Positions 52,245 through 61,037 of a stretch of DNA of 64,000 bases are shown here, piece by piece (position 1 is the stretch's first letter; each line of letters begins with the position of its first letter). Source of the stretch: Actinacidiphila sp. DG2A-62 (GTDB lineage: Bacteria > Actinomycetota > Actinomycetes > Streptomycetales > Streptomycetaceae); assembly GCF_035825295.1 (NCBI RefSeq), contig NZ_JAYMGI010000002.1, positions 2,148,001 to 2,212,000 on the forward strand, written 5' to 3'. A program made the position numbers and the translations under genes. The notes below the pieces were generated by a model. The model made no database searches and was not told the origin of the DNA. It saw only the letters and a list, made by a program, of their open reading frames with translations.

Positions 52245-53246
52245 GAAGAGATCGCCGGCGGGTAGAGGGGCCGGGCGCTGACCCGTCCGAGCTGGGCGTC
52301 GACCCAGAAGATCTGGCCCTGGTAGTTGACCGCGTTGTATTCGTGCGCATTCCCGTTCTGGTGCCGGAACGCGATGATCGCCGAAGAGCCGTGGCCGTTG
52401 TCCAGCAACCGGTCCGCCAGGGACCGGTACACCTCCGCCGCGCTCGTGTGGTGCGTCCGCCACCGGGCGTTCAGCCACTGCGCCGTCCGGTCGTTCCCGG
52501 TGCTCCGGCTCTCAGGATCGTCCGGACGCAGCACCGCGGCGGCGACCGTCGGCCGGCCGTGCCAGGTCGCGATGAAGGCACGCGACGCTTCGACACAGTT
52601 GACCAGGCGGCCGCTGGTACGGCGCGCGCCGGAGCGAGGCTGCCGCCCGTTGATCCGCTGGACCCAGCTGGCGGATCCCAGGTCGGTGAGGATACTGTTC
52701 CGCGGTTGACGGCGGTTGAGGCTGCGGACCGGTCCGGCCAAACCGTAGGTGAAACCCCGTGGATCCGGAAAGCGCTGATGGCCGCCGCGCCGGTCGAGCG
52801 GAAAATCCTCCTCCAAATGCGCCTGCAGAGACGCCTCCTGCTCCGGGGACGGACGCTCCAGCCAGCCCGATGCGTAATCACCTTCCCTGAAACTCCGCAG
52901 GGTGTCGGCCGGGGAGCCCGGCTGCGGCGTGTATTCCTGGCCGGCGGGGTATCCGCTGTCCGCGGACGCATGGGAATACTGCATCGGCGGTGCCGCGTAG
53001 GGCCCCAGGGAGGCCGTCGGGACCTCCTGCGTGGCCTGCTCAGCTGTCTCCGGGACAGGCGCGACGTCCTGCCGCGAAGCCGACGTCGTGCCGGAACGCT
53101 CCCCGGCGGACGACGTCGCGGGCTGCTGCCGGGCCGGGTCCTGCGGTACAGGAGTCCGGGCCGCGGCGCCGCTGCCGTCGTAACGGGCGACGCCGAGCGG
53201 CGCCTCGGGGCCGTGGCTCCACACGATGGGGGCGTCGGGCGGCACG
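52241..53246 (-). CDS. Papain-like toxin glutamine-deamidase domain (first copy)
   Basis: About 335 codons to the stop at 52241. A Ser/Thr/Pro linker (with GPYAAPPMQYS) leads into a C-terminal papain-fold domain. Cys lies in LVNCVEASRAF (codon 52595-52597), then GRPTVAAAVLRP, SSAIIAFRHQNG, His in NAHEYNAVNYQG (52343-52345) and Asp in QIFWVDAQLG (52298-52300). This is the toxin glutamine deamidase layout. The final residues PLYPPAISS precede a TGA that overlaps ATG 52244. A one-base loss in the G4 run at 52267-52270 would instead join it in frame to PAGDLFMTIELDRHL, which reads like the last strand of the domain. Confidence 0.75.
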
Positions 53247-54953
53247 GGGCCGGCGACAGCCGCACTCCGTGCGGTTCCAGTGCGGCCTCCGCCTCCGTCG
53301 CCTGGACCGACTGCGAACCCTCACCGAGCCCGCCCTCAACAGGAGCACTCGGCTCCGACCCGGACTCGACGGGGACGTGCACGGTCCCGGCGGGTGCCTG
53401 TTCCAGACCGTCCTGGTTCTCGGAAGGCGACCCGTCAGCAGAAACAGACGGCTCCCCGCCCGGTCGCGCTCCTTCCCACCACTCGTCGATGGCCCTGTCG
53501 ATCCGCGACTCGATCTCGCCCGGATCCATCCCCAGGTCCTGCAATCGCTGACGGGCAAGGGCCAACCGCGCCGCCGTGCTGTTGAATTCACCAGGATCAG
53601 CAGCCCCGGACCGCATGTTCCGACGTGCCTCGACGTCGTCGTACGGCAGAACATGGTCCAGGCCGAGCCTGGCTGTGTCATGGCTCGTGACCGCGTCGTT
53701 GTACTCCTTCCACGCAGCGACACGCTCCGCCGGCGAACCCTGCCCACCGGCGCCGGCGATCGCCTCTTCCATGGCGGAGGTCCAGGTGTCAGGGACCGCC
53801 GGCGCATCCGACCGGCCGTTCCTGGCCTCGGGAAGCGACCGGTCGGCGGCGGCACCGGTGGCGCGGGGCTCCGGTTCGGCGTGGGCCGACGCCTGCTCCT
53901 GGGGGCGGGCGGACACGGTCTGCTCCAGCGGAACCGGCTCGTGGAGCAGCTCATCGGCGGCGTGGTCCGTGGGGCGGTTGGCGACAGGCGTGGTCCGCGG
54001 CGGCGACGGCTGCTGGACCGTTGTCTGGACGGACTGCGGGCCGTCGCCGGGGCCGGCCTCGGCGGGAGAACGCAGTTCCGACGGGGCTCCGGACTCGGGC
54101 GCCGGCTCCGGCTCCCGCTCGGACGAGGACTCCGGCTCGGGCGAGGGTCCGGACTCGGGCGAGGACTCCGGCCCTGGCGGACCGGGCGGCGCCGGAGGGG
54201 GGTCGGAGGACGGGAGGGAGTCCAGCGTGCTCTGGAAAGTGTTCTCGTGGTCCTTCTCGTGTTCCAGCCATGCGGCGATGTTGTGCTCATGCGGCGCGAA
54301 GAGGTTGTCGAAGGTGCGGACGGTCTCCTTGCGGAAATCGTCGGCGGTTTCCTTGTAGAGCACGTCCGCGGGCGAGAGCCTCTCCCCCACGGGGGCTTCC
54401 AGCTTCACGTCCTCGTCCCAGCGCAAAGGATGGAAATCCTCGGCGGCGCCCTCCAGGACCTGCCTCAGGTTGAATTCGTGGTCGAACCTCGCCTCGACCG
54501 AGGCATCGAGCTGCGCGCGGTTGTCGTCGTAGGAGTGGGCGGGCCGGTTGTCGTCACCGTCCCAACGGGGCTGGACGTGGCCCCGGGTGTCCGGCTGCTT
54601 CAGGTGGCCGAACCAGTGCTCGTCCACCATCTTCTCGTTGACGTGGGTGAGTTCGGTGGTCAGGCGGTCCTGGGCGCCCTCGTCGAGGGACCGCAGGTAC
54701 TCGTCCTCGTAATAGCCGAACGCCTCGTTCAGCCGCTCCTGCAGATCGGCATTGCGGAACTGCCGGAACTCGGCATGCCCGATCCGACTGCCCAAGGTGT
54801 CGAACATCCGGCCGACGGTCTGCTGCCAGTTGCGCGCGAACTCCGCCTCCGCGCGAGCTGCTGCCACCTCCGGATCGGCGGCCTCCAGTACCTGCTGGAA
54901 GGACCTGCGAAGGTCGTCCTGGAACTCCTGACGGAGCCTGGCGAGCTCCTCCC
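53247..54953 (-). CDS. T7SS toxin protein, helical middle and Pro/Glu linker
   Basis: About 569 codons; the literal stop is 52471. The first half is predicted helical and charged (ELARLRQEFQDDLRRSFQQV, ARNWQQTVGRMFDTLGSRI, FGYYEDEYLRSLDEGAQDRL), consistent with a coiled-coil stalk. It repeats a motif of the preceding segment (LARLRQEFQDD). A Glu/Pro/Ser-rich linker (ESGPSPEPESSSEREPEPAP) and a second helical block (RLALARQRLQDLGMDPGEIE) follow. The end (EPHGVRLSPA) matches the tail of the alpha/beta repeats near 50650, indicating shared modules. Confidence 0.65.
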
Positions 54954-55140
54954 CCCGAATTCCTCCGTTTCCGTCGACGACCGCCCGGACTCGCTGTCCG
55001 TCTCCGTATCCGTCGACGACCACCCGGAGTCGCTCTCCGTCTCCGTATCCGTCGACGACCACCCGGACTCGCTCTCCGTCTCCGTATCCGTCGACGACCA
55101 CCCGGACTCGTCCCCGCCGAATTCCGGCCGGGGCGGGCCC
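54954..55140 (-). repeat. Four 39-bp tandem repeats, open in all three minus frames
   Basis: Units begin at 54972, 55011, 55050 and 55089 with exact 39-bp spacing. The frame with the best third-position GC reads SGWSSTDTETESE (13 residues per unit). It is flanked by frame changes at a C6 run (54951-54956) and a C5/G4 cluster (55156-55165). Because 39 is a multiple of three, all frames stay open, so the true frame is inferred from codon bias only. Confidence 0.6.
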
Positions 55141-57262
55141 CAGCAGGCTCGGCCTCCCCCAGGGGCCACTGGAGGGACATGGTGAGGTCATGCTCGAACT
55201 CCCGACGGAGCCCGGCAAGGTCTTCCGCGCTGATCCCGGGCCGTGCCGATTGCGCGAGCCGACCGTCCAAAGCGTTGTGCATATCGTGGACGGTCTGCTG
55301 CCAGTTGCGCGCGAGCTCCTGCGCGCGGGCGGCTGCCCCGTCGGCGGCCAGCCGTGCGCGCTGGTAGGACATGTGGATGTCGTCCTGGAACTCCTGACGG
55401 AGCCTGGCGAGGTTCTCCTCGTCGAGTACGTGCTCCGGCAGCCGCTCCGTGACGGGCTCGGGGTCGACGATCTCGTTCAGCTGCCGCGTGGCCTGCGCGA
55501 CCTCCCTGGACGAGTCCGCAAGCAGTCCGATCCGCTGGGGCAGGTTCTCGCGCAGCGCCGAGACCTCTGCGTCGATCGCCCCCCTCTGCGCGGCTTGGTC
55601 GTCGGGGAACTCTTTGTGGGCGCGGTCGACGATCGAGCGGACCTTCGCGAAGGTGTCGGCGCGCAGGTGGGACAGCGACGTCGGTACGAAGCCGTCCTCG
55701 CCGGGACGCGGCTTGCCGTTGTCGGTGTCGTAGGTCGGGTCCTTGTAGTGGTCTGTCTCATAGTCGTCGCGACTGGGCAGGCCCTCCGCCTCCTGGAGGT
55801 ACCGCCCTCCGAACAGGTCGCTCTGCCGTACCTGCTCGACGGCGTCGGCGAAATCCTTTTCCATGCGGACCAGTTCGGCATGGCGTGAGGACGCGTTGGC
55901 GAAGTAGCGGTCGGCGGTCGCCATGTGCTGCGCGTAGGCTTCGTCCCACGCCGCTCTGTGGTAGCCGTCAGGGCCCTTCGCCTGCCACCGCGCCTTGAAG
56001 TCGTCGAGGACGGCGCGGAGGAAGTACTCCTCCGCCTGCCGGTGACCGATGCTGTCCTCGGGCAGGTACTGGCCGCTGACCAGGTCCTTCTGGACGAAGT
56101 TCCGGTAGCCGTCCTTCAGGGCCACGGCCGCATGACCGGGTTTCTCCTGCTGGAAGTAGTACAGGAACTCATTCGTACGGGCGTCGCGGCCGGCGCGGTA
56201 GTCGCTCCACTGGGCCACCGGCTCGAGCGGAGACGGACCGGTATCCGGCGGCGTGAGAATGTCGCCGGACGGATCGCTCCCGGACCCGGGGTGCTCGTTC
56301 CCGGACCCGGGGTGCTCGTTCCCGTGCGCCTGGGACGACGTCCCGGTTCCGGCCCCGGTCGGCCCCGTCGGAGCGCCGTCCGGCGTCCGGGCCGGGTGCG
56401 GAGACGTGGCGGCCTGGGCGGCATACGACTGCGCGACCTCGCCTTGGTGCGCCTGTCCCCCGGTGGGAGCGGACTCTGCTCTGTCGGAATCCGACGAGGT
56501 CACGTCCTGTCCACGGATCGGGGCACGGGCGGGCGGCGGACCCTCGGAGATCGGCTGCGGCCCGCCGGGGGTCAACTCGGGCTGCCGGGGTCCGGTCTCC
56601 TGAGCGCCAGGCCCGCGCGGACCACTCCGCCGCGCGTCGGTTTCCTGGACGCCGGGCTCGGACGAACCGTGCTCCTGCGGGCCGGGCTGCTGCGAGCCGG
56701 GCTGTCGCGGTCCCGTCTCCGGCGCGCCGTCCTCCGGCGGCCGCGACGCACGAGGGGGCGCGCCTGAACCGCCCGTCGTGGTGGTCCGCGGCGTCGGCTG
56801 CGATCCGACGCCGGTGTGCGTCGAGCCGCCGCCCGGCTGCGGCACGATGCCGGCGGGCGGCTCCGGGGAGATGGTCCTGTCCGCGGGCGCGGTGGGCGTC
56901 TCGACCTCGCGCGGCTCCGGCGCGGTGGGCGCCCCAGGCTCGCGCGGCTCCGACACGGTGGGCGCCCCGGGTTCGTGCACCGCCCCGCGGGAGGGCGGTG
57001 GCACCGCCGACGCCGGGGACTCGTGCGCCGTGGAGGGCGTGCCCTCGTGCGTTCCGGCCGCGGCGGCGCCGGTCGGCGGAAGGTGCGGCGCGGGGACCTC
57101 GACCTCCGTGTGCGGGCCGTCCAGGCCTCGCAGGCTCGCGCTCCCCGCCTCCGGAGGCTGCCCGGCGGACGGTTCGAAGGAGCCATGAGGGGATGGCGGG
57201 ATCGGCCGGTACTCGGCAGGGTGGAACAGGCCGCGCGACTGGCCGCCGGCGGGGGAGCCTCC
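55141..57262 (-). CDS. T7SS toxin protein, Pro-rich linker and helical domain
   Basis: About 707 codons; the literal stop is 54554. The first ~370 residues are a disordered Pro/Gly/Glu/Thr linker with short repeats (EPGAPTVSEPREPGAPTAPE, GPRQPGSQQPGPQEHG, GNEHPGSGNEHPGSG). A long helical domain follows (FLYYFQQEKPGHAAVALKDG, EEYFLRAVLDDFKARWQAKG, HAELVRMEKDFADAVEQVRQ, LARLRQEFQDDIHMSYQRAR). No catalytic motif is seen. It separates the secretion domain from the toxin domains, the usual role of such linkers in T7SS polymorphic toxins. Confidence 0.65.
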
Positions 57263-59106
57263 GAGGGCGGGGGTTCGGACACCCTCACGTCCGGCTGGGG
57301 CCCCTGCGGCCCTTCCAGACCGGGCAAGCCACGGTCGGGAGCGGTCCACGGCGTCGACGGCGTGCCGGACGGGGTTCGGGGCCCGTCACCGAACTCCGAG
57401 ACCCGCGACGGCGATTCCCCGTCATCGATCTCCGAGACGACGACGTTGCTCCCCACCGACCTGTCGTCCAGCGAGGACACCACGCTCGTCGCGTCGCCAT
57501 TCGCCGGATAGCGCTCGTCGAGCCGATCGGCCACCCGGTCCTTCGGTCCGGGTACCTGGCCGAGCGCCTCGGCGGTCAGCCTCGTCCCCTCCGCGGGGGG
57601 CGGGGCGGGCCTGCTCAGGTCGGACGTGATCGGCGGCGTGCCGGACGGGGTTCGGGGCTCGTCACCGAACTCCGAGACCGGCGGCGGCGTACCCTCGTCG
57701 TCTTGGAAACCGCCCAGCAGCGGGTCGCGCTCGCCCCCCTCGAGGCCCCCGGCAGACCCCTGGTACGGCTCGTACGGCGCATACCGCTCGACGGACGACG
57801 AATCGGCCTCGCTCTCCCAGCCGTCGAACTCACCTCGCCCCTCACCCGCCGCACGCGGCCCACCGCCCGGCCCGTCGACCGAGAGGCCGACACCGCGACC
57901 GAAGGGACGGGACCCGCCCCCGCCAGAGAAAGAAGCGGTCTCCGCATCCTCGTCCTGGAAACCGCCCAGCAGCGGGTCGCGCTCGCCCCCCTCGAAGCCC
58001 CCGGCAGACCCCTGGTACGGCTCGTACGGCGCATACCGCTCGACGGACGACGAACCGGCCTCACTCTCCCAACCGTCGAACTCACCCCGCCCCTCACCCG
58101 CCGCACGCGGCCCGCCGCCCGGCCCGTCGACCGAGAGGCCGATACCGGGGTCGAAGGGGCCGGACCCGCCCGCGCCCTCGGGAGGAGCGGTCTGCGGGCC
58201 CGGGGTCTCGGTGGACACGCGCGGAACGGCGCCGCCGAGGTCGGGCGGCGTCTCGTCCATCTCCGGGATCTTGGCGTAGCCCTCGCCCTCCGGGCCGCCC
58301 TTGCCGCCGCGCAGCGCCGGAATGTGCCCGATCGCGCCGCCGACCAGGCCCGCGACGAAACCGAGCCCCGGGGAGCCGTCGAGGCCGAACGCCGCGTCCG
58401 AGGCCGCCGTCCCGGCCATGCCGCCGAGGCCGCCCAGCGCCATCTTGCCGAGGAGCGAGGAGACGATGGCTTCCCCGGGCTTGCCGAGCGCTCCCACCCC
58501 CGCGAACAGCCCGCCGGTGATGGCTCCGGAGATCGCACCGGACCCGACGGCGATGATGAGATCGCCCCAGTCGAACTGGTGCCGGTGTCCCTCGGCGAAC
58601 TGGATGCCCTGGGCCGCCGCGGACATGAGACCGCCGATTCCCGCGCCGATCGCGGCGGCCAGTGCCACTTCCGCGAGGATTCCCAGGATGATGCTCCGGC
58701 CCGCGGCGAGCCATTGGCCGATCAACCAGGGGGCCCACCAGGCGAGGAAGGCGATCTCCGCCGCCAACGAGGCCAAGGTCATCAGGATCATGAGCTTGGC
58801 GTACTCGATCTTGACCGCGAACTCATCGATCTTGTCGGCCAGTTGTTCGCAGGCCGACGCCACGTCCTCCAGGTTCGTCTGGAACTTCCGCAGATAGGAC
58901 TCGAACTGCTCCGCGGTCGCGCCCGACACACCCGCCCGGACGTCGGAGAGCACGTCCCCGAACCGCTCGGAGATCGAGCGCAGTTGTTGCGCGTAGTCCT
59001 TGTGCGCCTGGCACAGGGCCCATAGTTTGTCCTCGTCCGCCTTCGGCCAGGTGCCGCCGGCCAGGGCGGCCACCCACTCCAGCTCCGGCGGCATCATGAT
59101 GCTCAT
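57263..59106 (-). CDS. WXG100-like (CpnT-type) N-terminal domain of the giant T7SS toxin
   Basis: About 615 codons from ATG 59106, preceded by a GGGTGG site; the literal stop is 56572. Residues 8-100 match the WXG100-like/CpnT N-terminal domain of actinobacterial toxins (PPELEWVAALAGGTWPKADE). The WP at 20-21, a helical hairpin and EYAKLMILM lead into hydrophobic segments at about 104-125 and 134-165, and GHRHQFDWGDLIIAVGSGAI. Gly-rich hydrophobic sequence to ~270 could insert into membrane. Then come acidic linkers with an 84-residue duplication. This domain is the reason to assign the protein to type VII export. It lies 85 bp after the SseB-like gene. Confidence 0.85.
57705..58180 (-). repeat. 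252-bp direct duplication (84 residues) in the linker
   Basis: Two nearly identical copies begin at 57705 and 57957, an exact 252-bp offset. They encode the block GVGLSVDGPGGGPRAAGEGR ... ERYAPYEPYQGSAGG ... DPLLGGFQD. They differ at only a few bases, indicating a recent duplication or gene conversion. Confidence 0.8.
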
Positions 59107-59191
59107 GCGTGCCACCCGCCTTTCCGGGCATGCCGAAGCACGGCGCCCGCCGCGGAACGGGCAGGCGCCGGGACGGCGGACGGGGAGCCGG

Positions 59192-60046
59192 TCAGAGGAA
59201 GTCGCCCCTTTCGACGTCGGCCGCGGCGGCGGAGCCGTCATCAAGCGGGGGTGCGACGGGAGCAGACGGCACGGCGACCCCGGCCGGACCGCCCGGACCG
59301 TCGTCGTCGGAGGGGGCAGCGGTGCCGCCTTCCGCCGCCGGCGCGGGCAGCAGGTCGTCCAGGGCGCCGAGCCAGCCGTCCTCGTGGTCCGCGACGCCGG
59401 CGGCCTCGACCGCCTCGCGCAGCGGCCCGAGTTCCAGCGTCATGCTCACCGGGCCGGAGGGGTTGAGGAAGAGCAGATGGCCTTCGGGCACCAGGTCGAG
59501 CAGTTCCGGGGCCCGCATCGGCCGGAAGGACAGCCGGCCCGCGGTCTGCAGGTGCTGCGGCGAGGTGAACACCGGCACGACCGGGGTCTCGTCGTCCGGC
59601 GCCAGGGCGGACAGCGGCGCGCCGCCCGGCGCCATGAACACCGCGACCTCCTGCTCGGCCAGGGCGCGCGCGATGTCCTCGGGCGGTCCGTAGTCGGTGG
59701 TGGCCAGCTGGATCGCCGCGTCCACCGGGTCGGTCGGGTCGGCCCAGCCCAGGGCCCTGGGCGAGGGGCGGTAGTCCTCGTTCTCCTGCCACTCCACGAT
59801 CTCGCCGTGTTCGTCGGAACGCCAGCTGCCGATCATCGCCCACTCCGGCGGCTCGCCCTGCCCCGACCACGTGGGGTCGATCAGGCCGAACCAGTGGTCG
59901 GGGGCGAGCCTGGCGGCTTCCACGACGTGGTCGGGCGGCGTCGGCATCTCGTGGGGGGCCTCTTCCCCTCCTTCGGCTTCCTCTCCTGCGCCCCCTTGCG
60001 ATGCCGTGATCGCCATGTCCTCGGGTCCTTCCGGGGTGCTGCTCAT
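59192..60046 (-). CDS. SseB-like type VII secretion system-associated protein
   Basis: 284 residues from ATG 60046, three bases after the stop of the WXG100-like gene. Two halves: residues ~30-140 (DHWFGLIDPTWSGQGEPPEW, YRPSPRALGWADPTDPVDAA) and an SseB-type half with VAVFMAPGGAPLSALAPDDE, VPVFTSPQHLQ, LVPEGHLLFLNPSGPVSMTL. A low-complexity acidic tail follows. Proteins of this layout are annotated as type VII secretion system-associated in Streptomyces (recalled, not searched). Position between a WXG100 protein and a WXG100-like toxin fits a chaperone or adaptor role; the exact role is unknown. Confidence 0.8.
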   Translation of the reverse strand: MSSTPEGPEDMAITASQGGAGEEAEGGEEAPHEMPTPPDHVVEAARLAPDHWFGLIDPTWSGQGEPPEWAMIGSWRSDEHGEIVEWQENEDYRPSPRALGWADPTDPVDAAIQLATTDYGPPEDIARALAEQEVAVFMAPGGAPLSALAPDDETPVVPVFTSPQHLQTAGRLSFRPMRAPELLDLVPEGHLLFLNPSGPVSMTLELGPLREAVEAAGVADHEDGWLGALDDLLPAPAAEGGTAAPSDDDGPGGPAGVAVPSAPVAPPLDDGSAAAADVERGDFL

Positions 60047-60049
60047 CCG

Positions 60050-60445
60050 TCACGCACCGTCGGTCGGTTCGATCGCCACCTGCTGGCCGGTGATGACAGC
60101 CTGGGCCTCGATGGCGTTCAACGCCGCCACCAGGTCGTTCAGTTGGCCTGCCGCGTCATCGAGCGCCGCGCCGCCGTCGGTTCCTGCCTTCAGCGCGTCG
60201 GAGTGGGGCTGCAGGTATTCGCCCGCGAAACTCTTGCCGTTCTTGTCGTCACCCCACGGCTGGCCGAGGGCCTGCGACCGTTCCTCCAGGTCGTGGGCCG
60301 CCTGCTTCAGCGTCCACGCCAGTTCGCCCAGTGCCTCGGCGGCCAGATGGATCTTGTCGGTGTCGACGTGCACCGGACCGTCCCCGGAGGACCCGGAGGA
60401 TTCGGACGACGAAGAGGCACCCCCGTCGTTCCCGCCGCTACTCAC
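60050..60445 (-). CDS. Small WXG100-like type VII secretion target
   Basis: 131 residues from GTG 60445, overlapping the upstream stop by eight bases. After a Ser/Gly-rich N-terminus, two helices flank a W-G-D turn at residues 64-66 (ALGQPWGDDKNGKSF), with FAGEYLQPHSDALK and a second helix (LDDAAGQLNDLVAALNAIEA). Length and the central Trp-Gly fit the WXG100/EsxA-type helical hairpin, though the spelling is WGD. Probably secreted itself or a partner that targets the giant toxin to the ESX machine. Confidence 0.78.
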   Translation of the reverse strand: MSSGGNDGGASSSSESSGSSGDGPVHVDTDKIHLAAEALGELAWTLKQAAHDLEERSQALGQPWGDDKNGKSFAGEYLQPHSDALKAGTDGGAALDDAAGQLNDLVAALNAIEAQAVITGQQVAIEPTDGA

Positions 60446-60878
60446 GTCCGCCGGCCTTCGTCGCGCCCAGTCCCTGTTCGAGGTACGCCCGGACCGCGTC
60501 GGGCATGCGCACGTCCTCGGGGATCAGCACACGCGGGTCGAAGTCGCCCCGTGCCAGCGCGGCCGGCGTCAGGCCGCCGGGCAGGGGTCCGAGGGCTGTC
60601 TCCATCACCTGTTCCAGCGCCTTGGCACGGGCCTTCTCCAGGGTGCTGACGATCACCTTCGAGAGTTCCTTCGGCGCCATCGTGCGGTAGGCGTTGGTGG
60701 GGAACTCCAAGGCGGTCACCTGGCCCTGTGCGCCGACGGTCACCTTGACCGAACGCCGGGGCGCGGTCGCCGTGGCCTCGATCTCGTTGATGCGGCGGTG
60801 GGTGTCCACCGCCTGCTCCCGCGCGGTGCGGTACTCGGTCAGCAGATCCTCGATCTGCTGATCGTAGGGAGACGGCAT
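60438..60878 (-). CDS. YbaB/EbfC-like protein of the T7SS locus
   Basis: 146 residues from ATG 60878, which has a perfect AGGAGG site; an upstream in-frame start at 60908 is less likely. Helix QQIEDLLTEYRTAREQAVDT, then the strand pair VKVTVGAQGQVTALEF and an amphipathic helix (ELSKVIVSTLEKARAKALEQ), make the YbaB/EbfC alpha/beta fold. Members inside actinobacterial ESX loci are usual, but their function there is not settled. Translationally coupled with the WXG100-like gene. Confidence 0.8.
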   Translation of the reverse strand: MPSPYDQQIEDLLTEYRTAREQAVDTHRRINEIEATATAPRRSVKVTVGAQGQVTALEFPTNAYRTMAPKELSKVIVSTLEKARAKALEQVMETALGPLPGGLTPAALARGDFDPRVLIPEDVRMPDAVRAYLEQGLGATKAGGRE

Positions 60879-61037
60879 GGGTGTCCTCCTGCCTGCTGTG
60901 GTCCCCACCGGTCGGACGCGGTCGAGTCAAGTCCGGCGGACCTCGGATACCAAGGGACTGCGGCCGTGGTTGACCGCGTGAACAGCCGCTTCTGCCCTCG
61001 TGCACACCGGCCGCCGCCGCGCTGCGGCGGCCGGAGG
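60879..61037. other. 159-bp intergenic region upstream of the YbaB-WXG100-SseB-toxin run
   Basis: A plausible site for a leftward promoter of the toxin operon. The sequence around 60925-60990 is slightly less GC-rich and includes ATACCAAG, but no convincing -35/-10 pair was found. No gene. Confidence 0.4.

Larger units (their letters stand above)
17286..59106 (-). other. Giant polymorphic-toxin-like coding region (~13.9 k codons, interrupted by frame changes)
   Basis: On the minus strand one protein-like reading can be followed for 41.8 kb from ATG 59106 to the stop at 17286 by switching frame about a dozen times. Every stretch has codon-position GC bias and coherent domains, and sense continues across each break. 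Breaks (plus-strand coordinates) lie near 57260, 55140, 54953, 53247, 52268, 49407, 47235, 45720, 43715, 35834, 20490-20515 and 18628. Most coincide with runs of four to six G or C. Taken literally it is a row of fragments; corrected, it is one protein, or two of about 2,290 and 11,650 residues if the ATGA junction at 52241-52244 is real. Huge Streptomyces proteins of this type are, as I recall, annotated as lonely Cys domain-containing. Entries below give the segments. Confidence 0.75.

Noticed and set aside
54972..55127. Possible CRISPR array (39-bp repeats)
   Set aside because: Repeats are contiguous, with no unique spacers, and keep a reading frame; they are a coding minisatellite.
17286..59106. 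Programmed ribosomal frameshifting to explain the breaks
   Set aside because: About a dozen breaks in both directions, without slippery heptamers or consistent downstream structures, are not plausible as programmed events.
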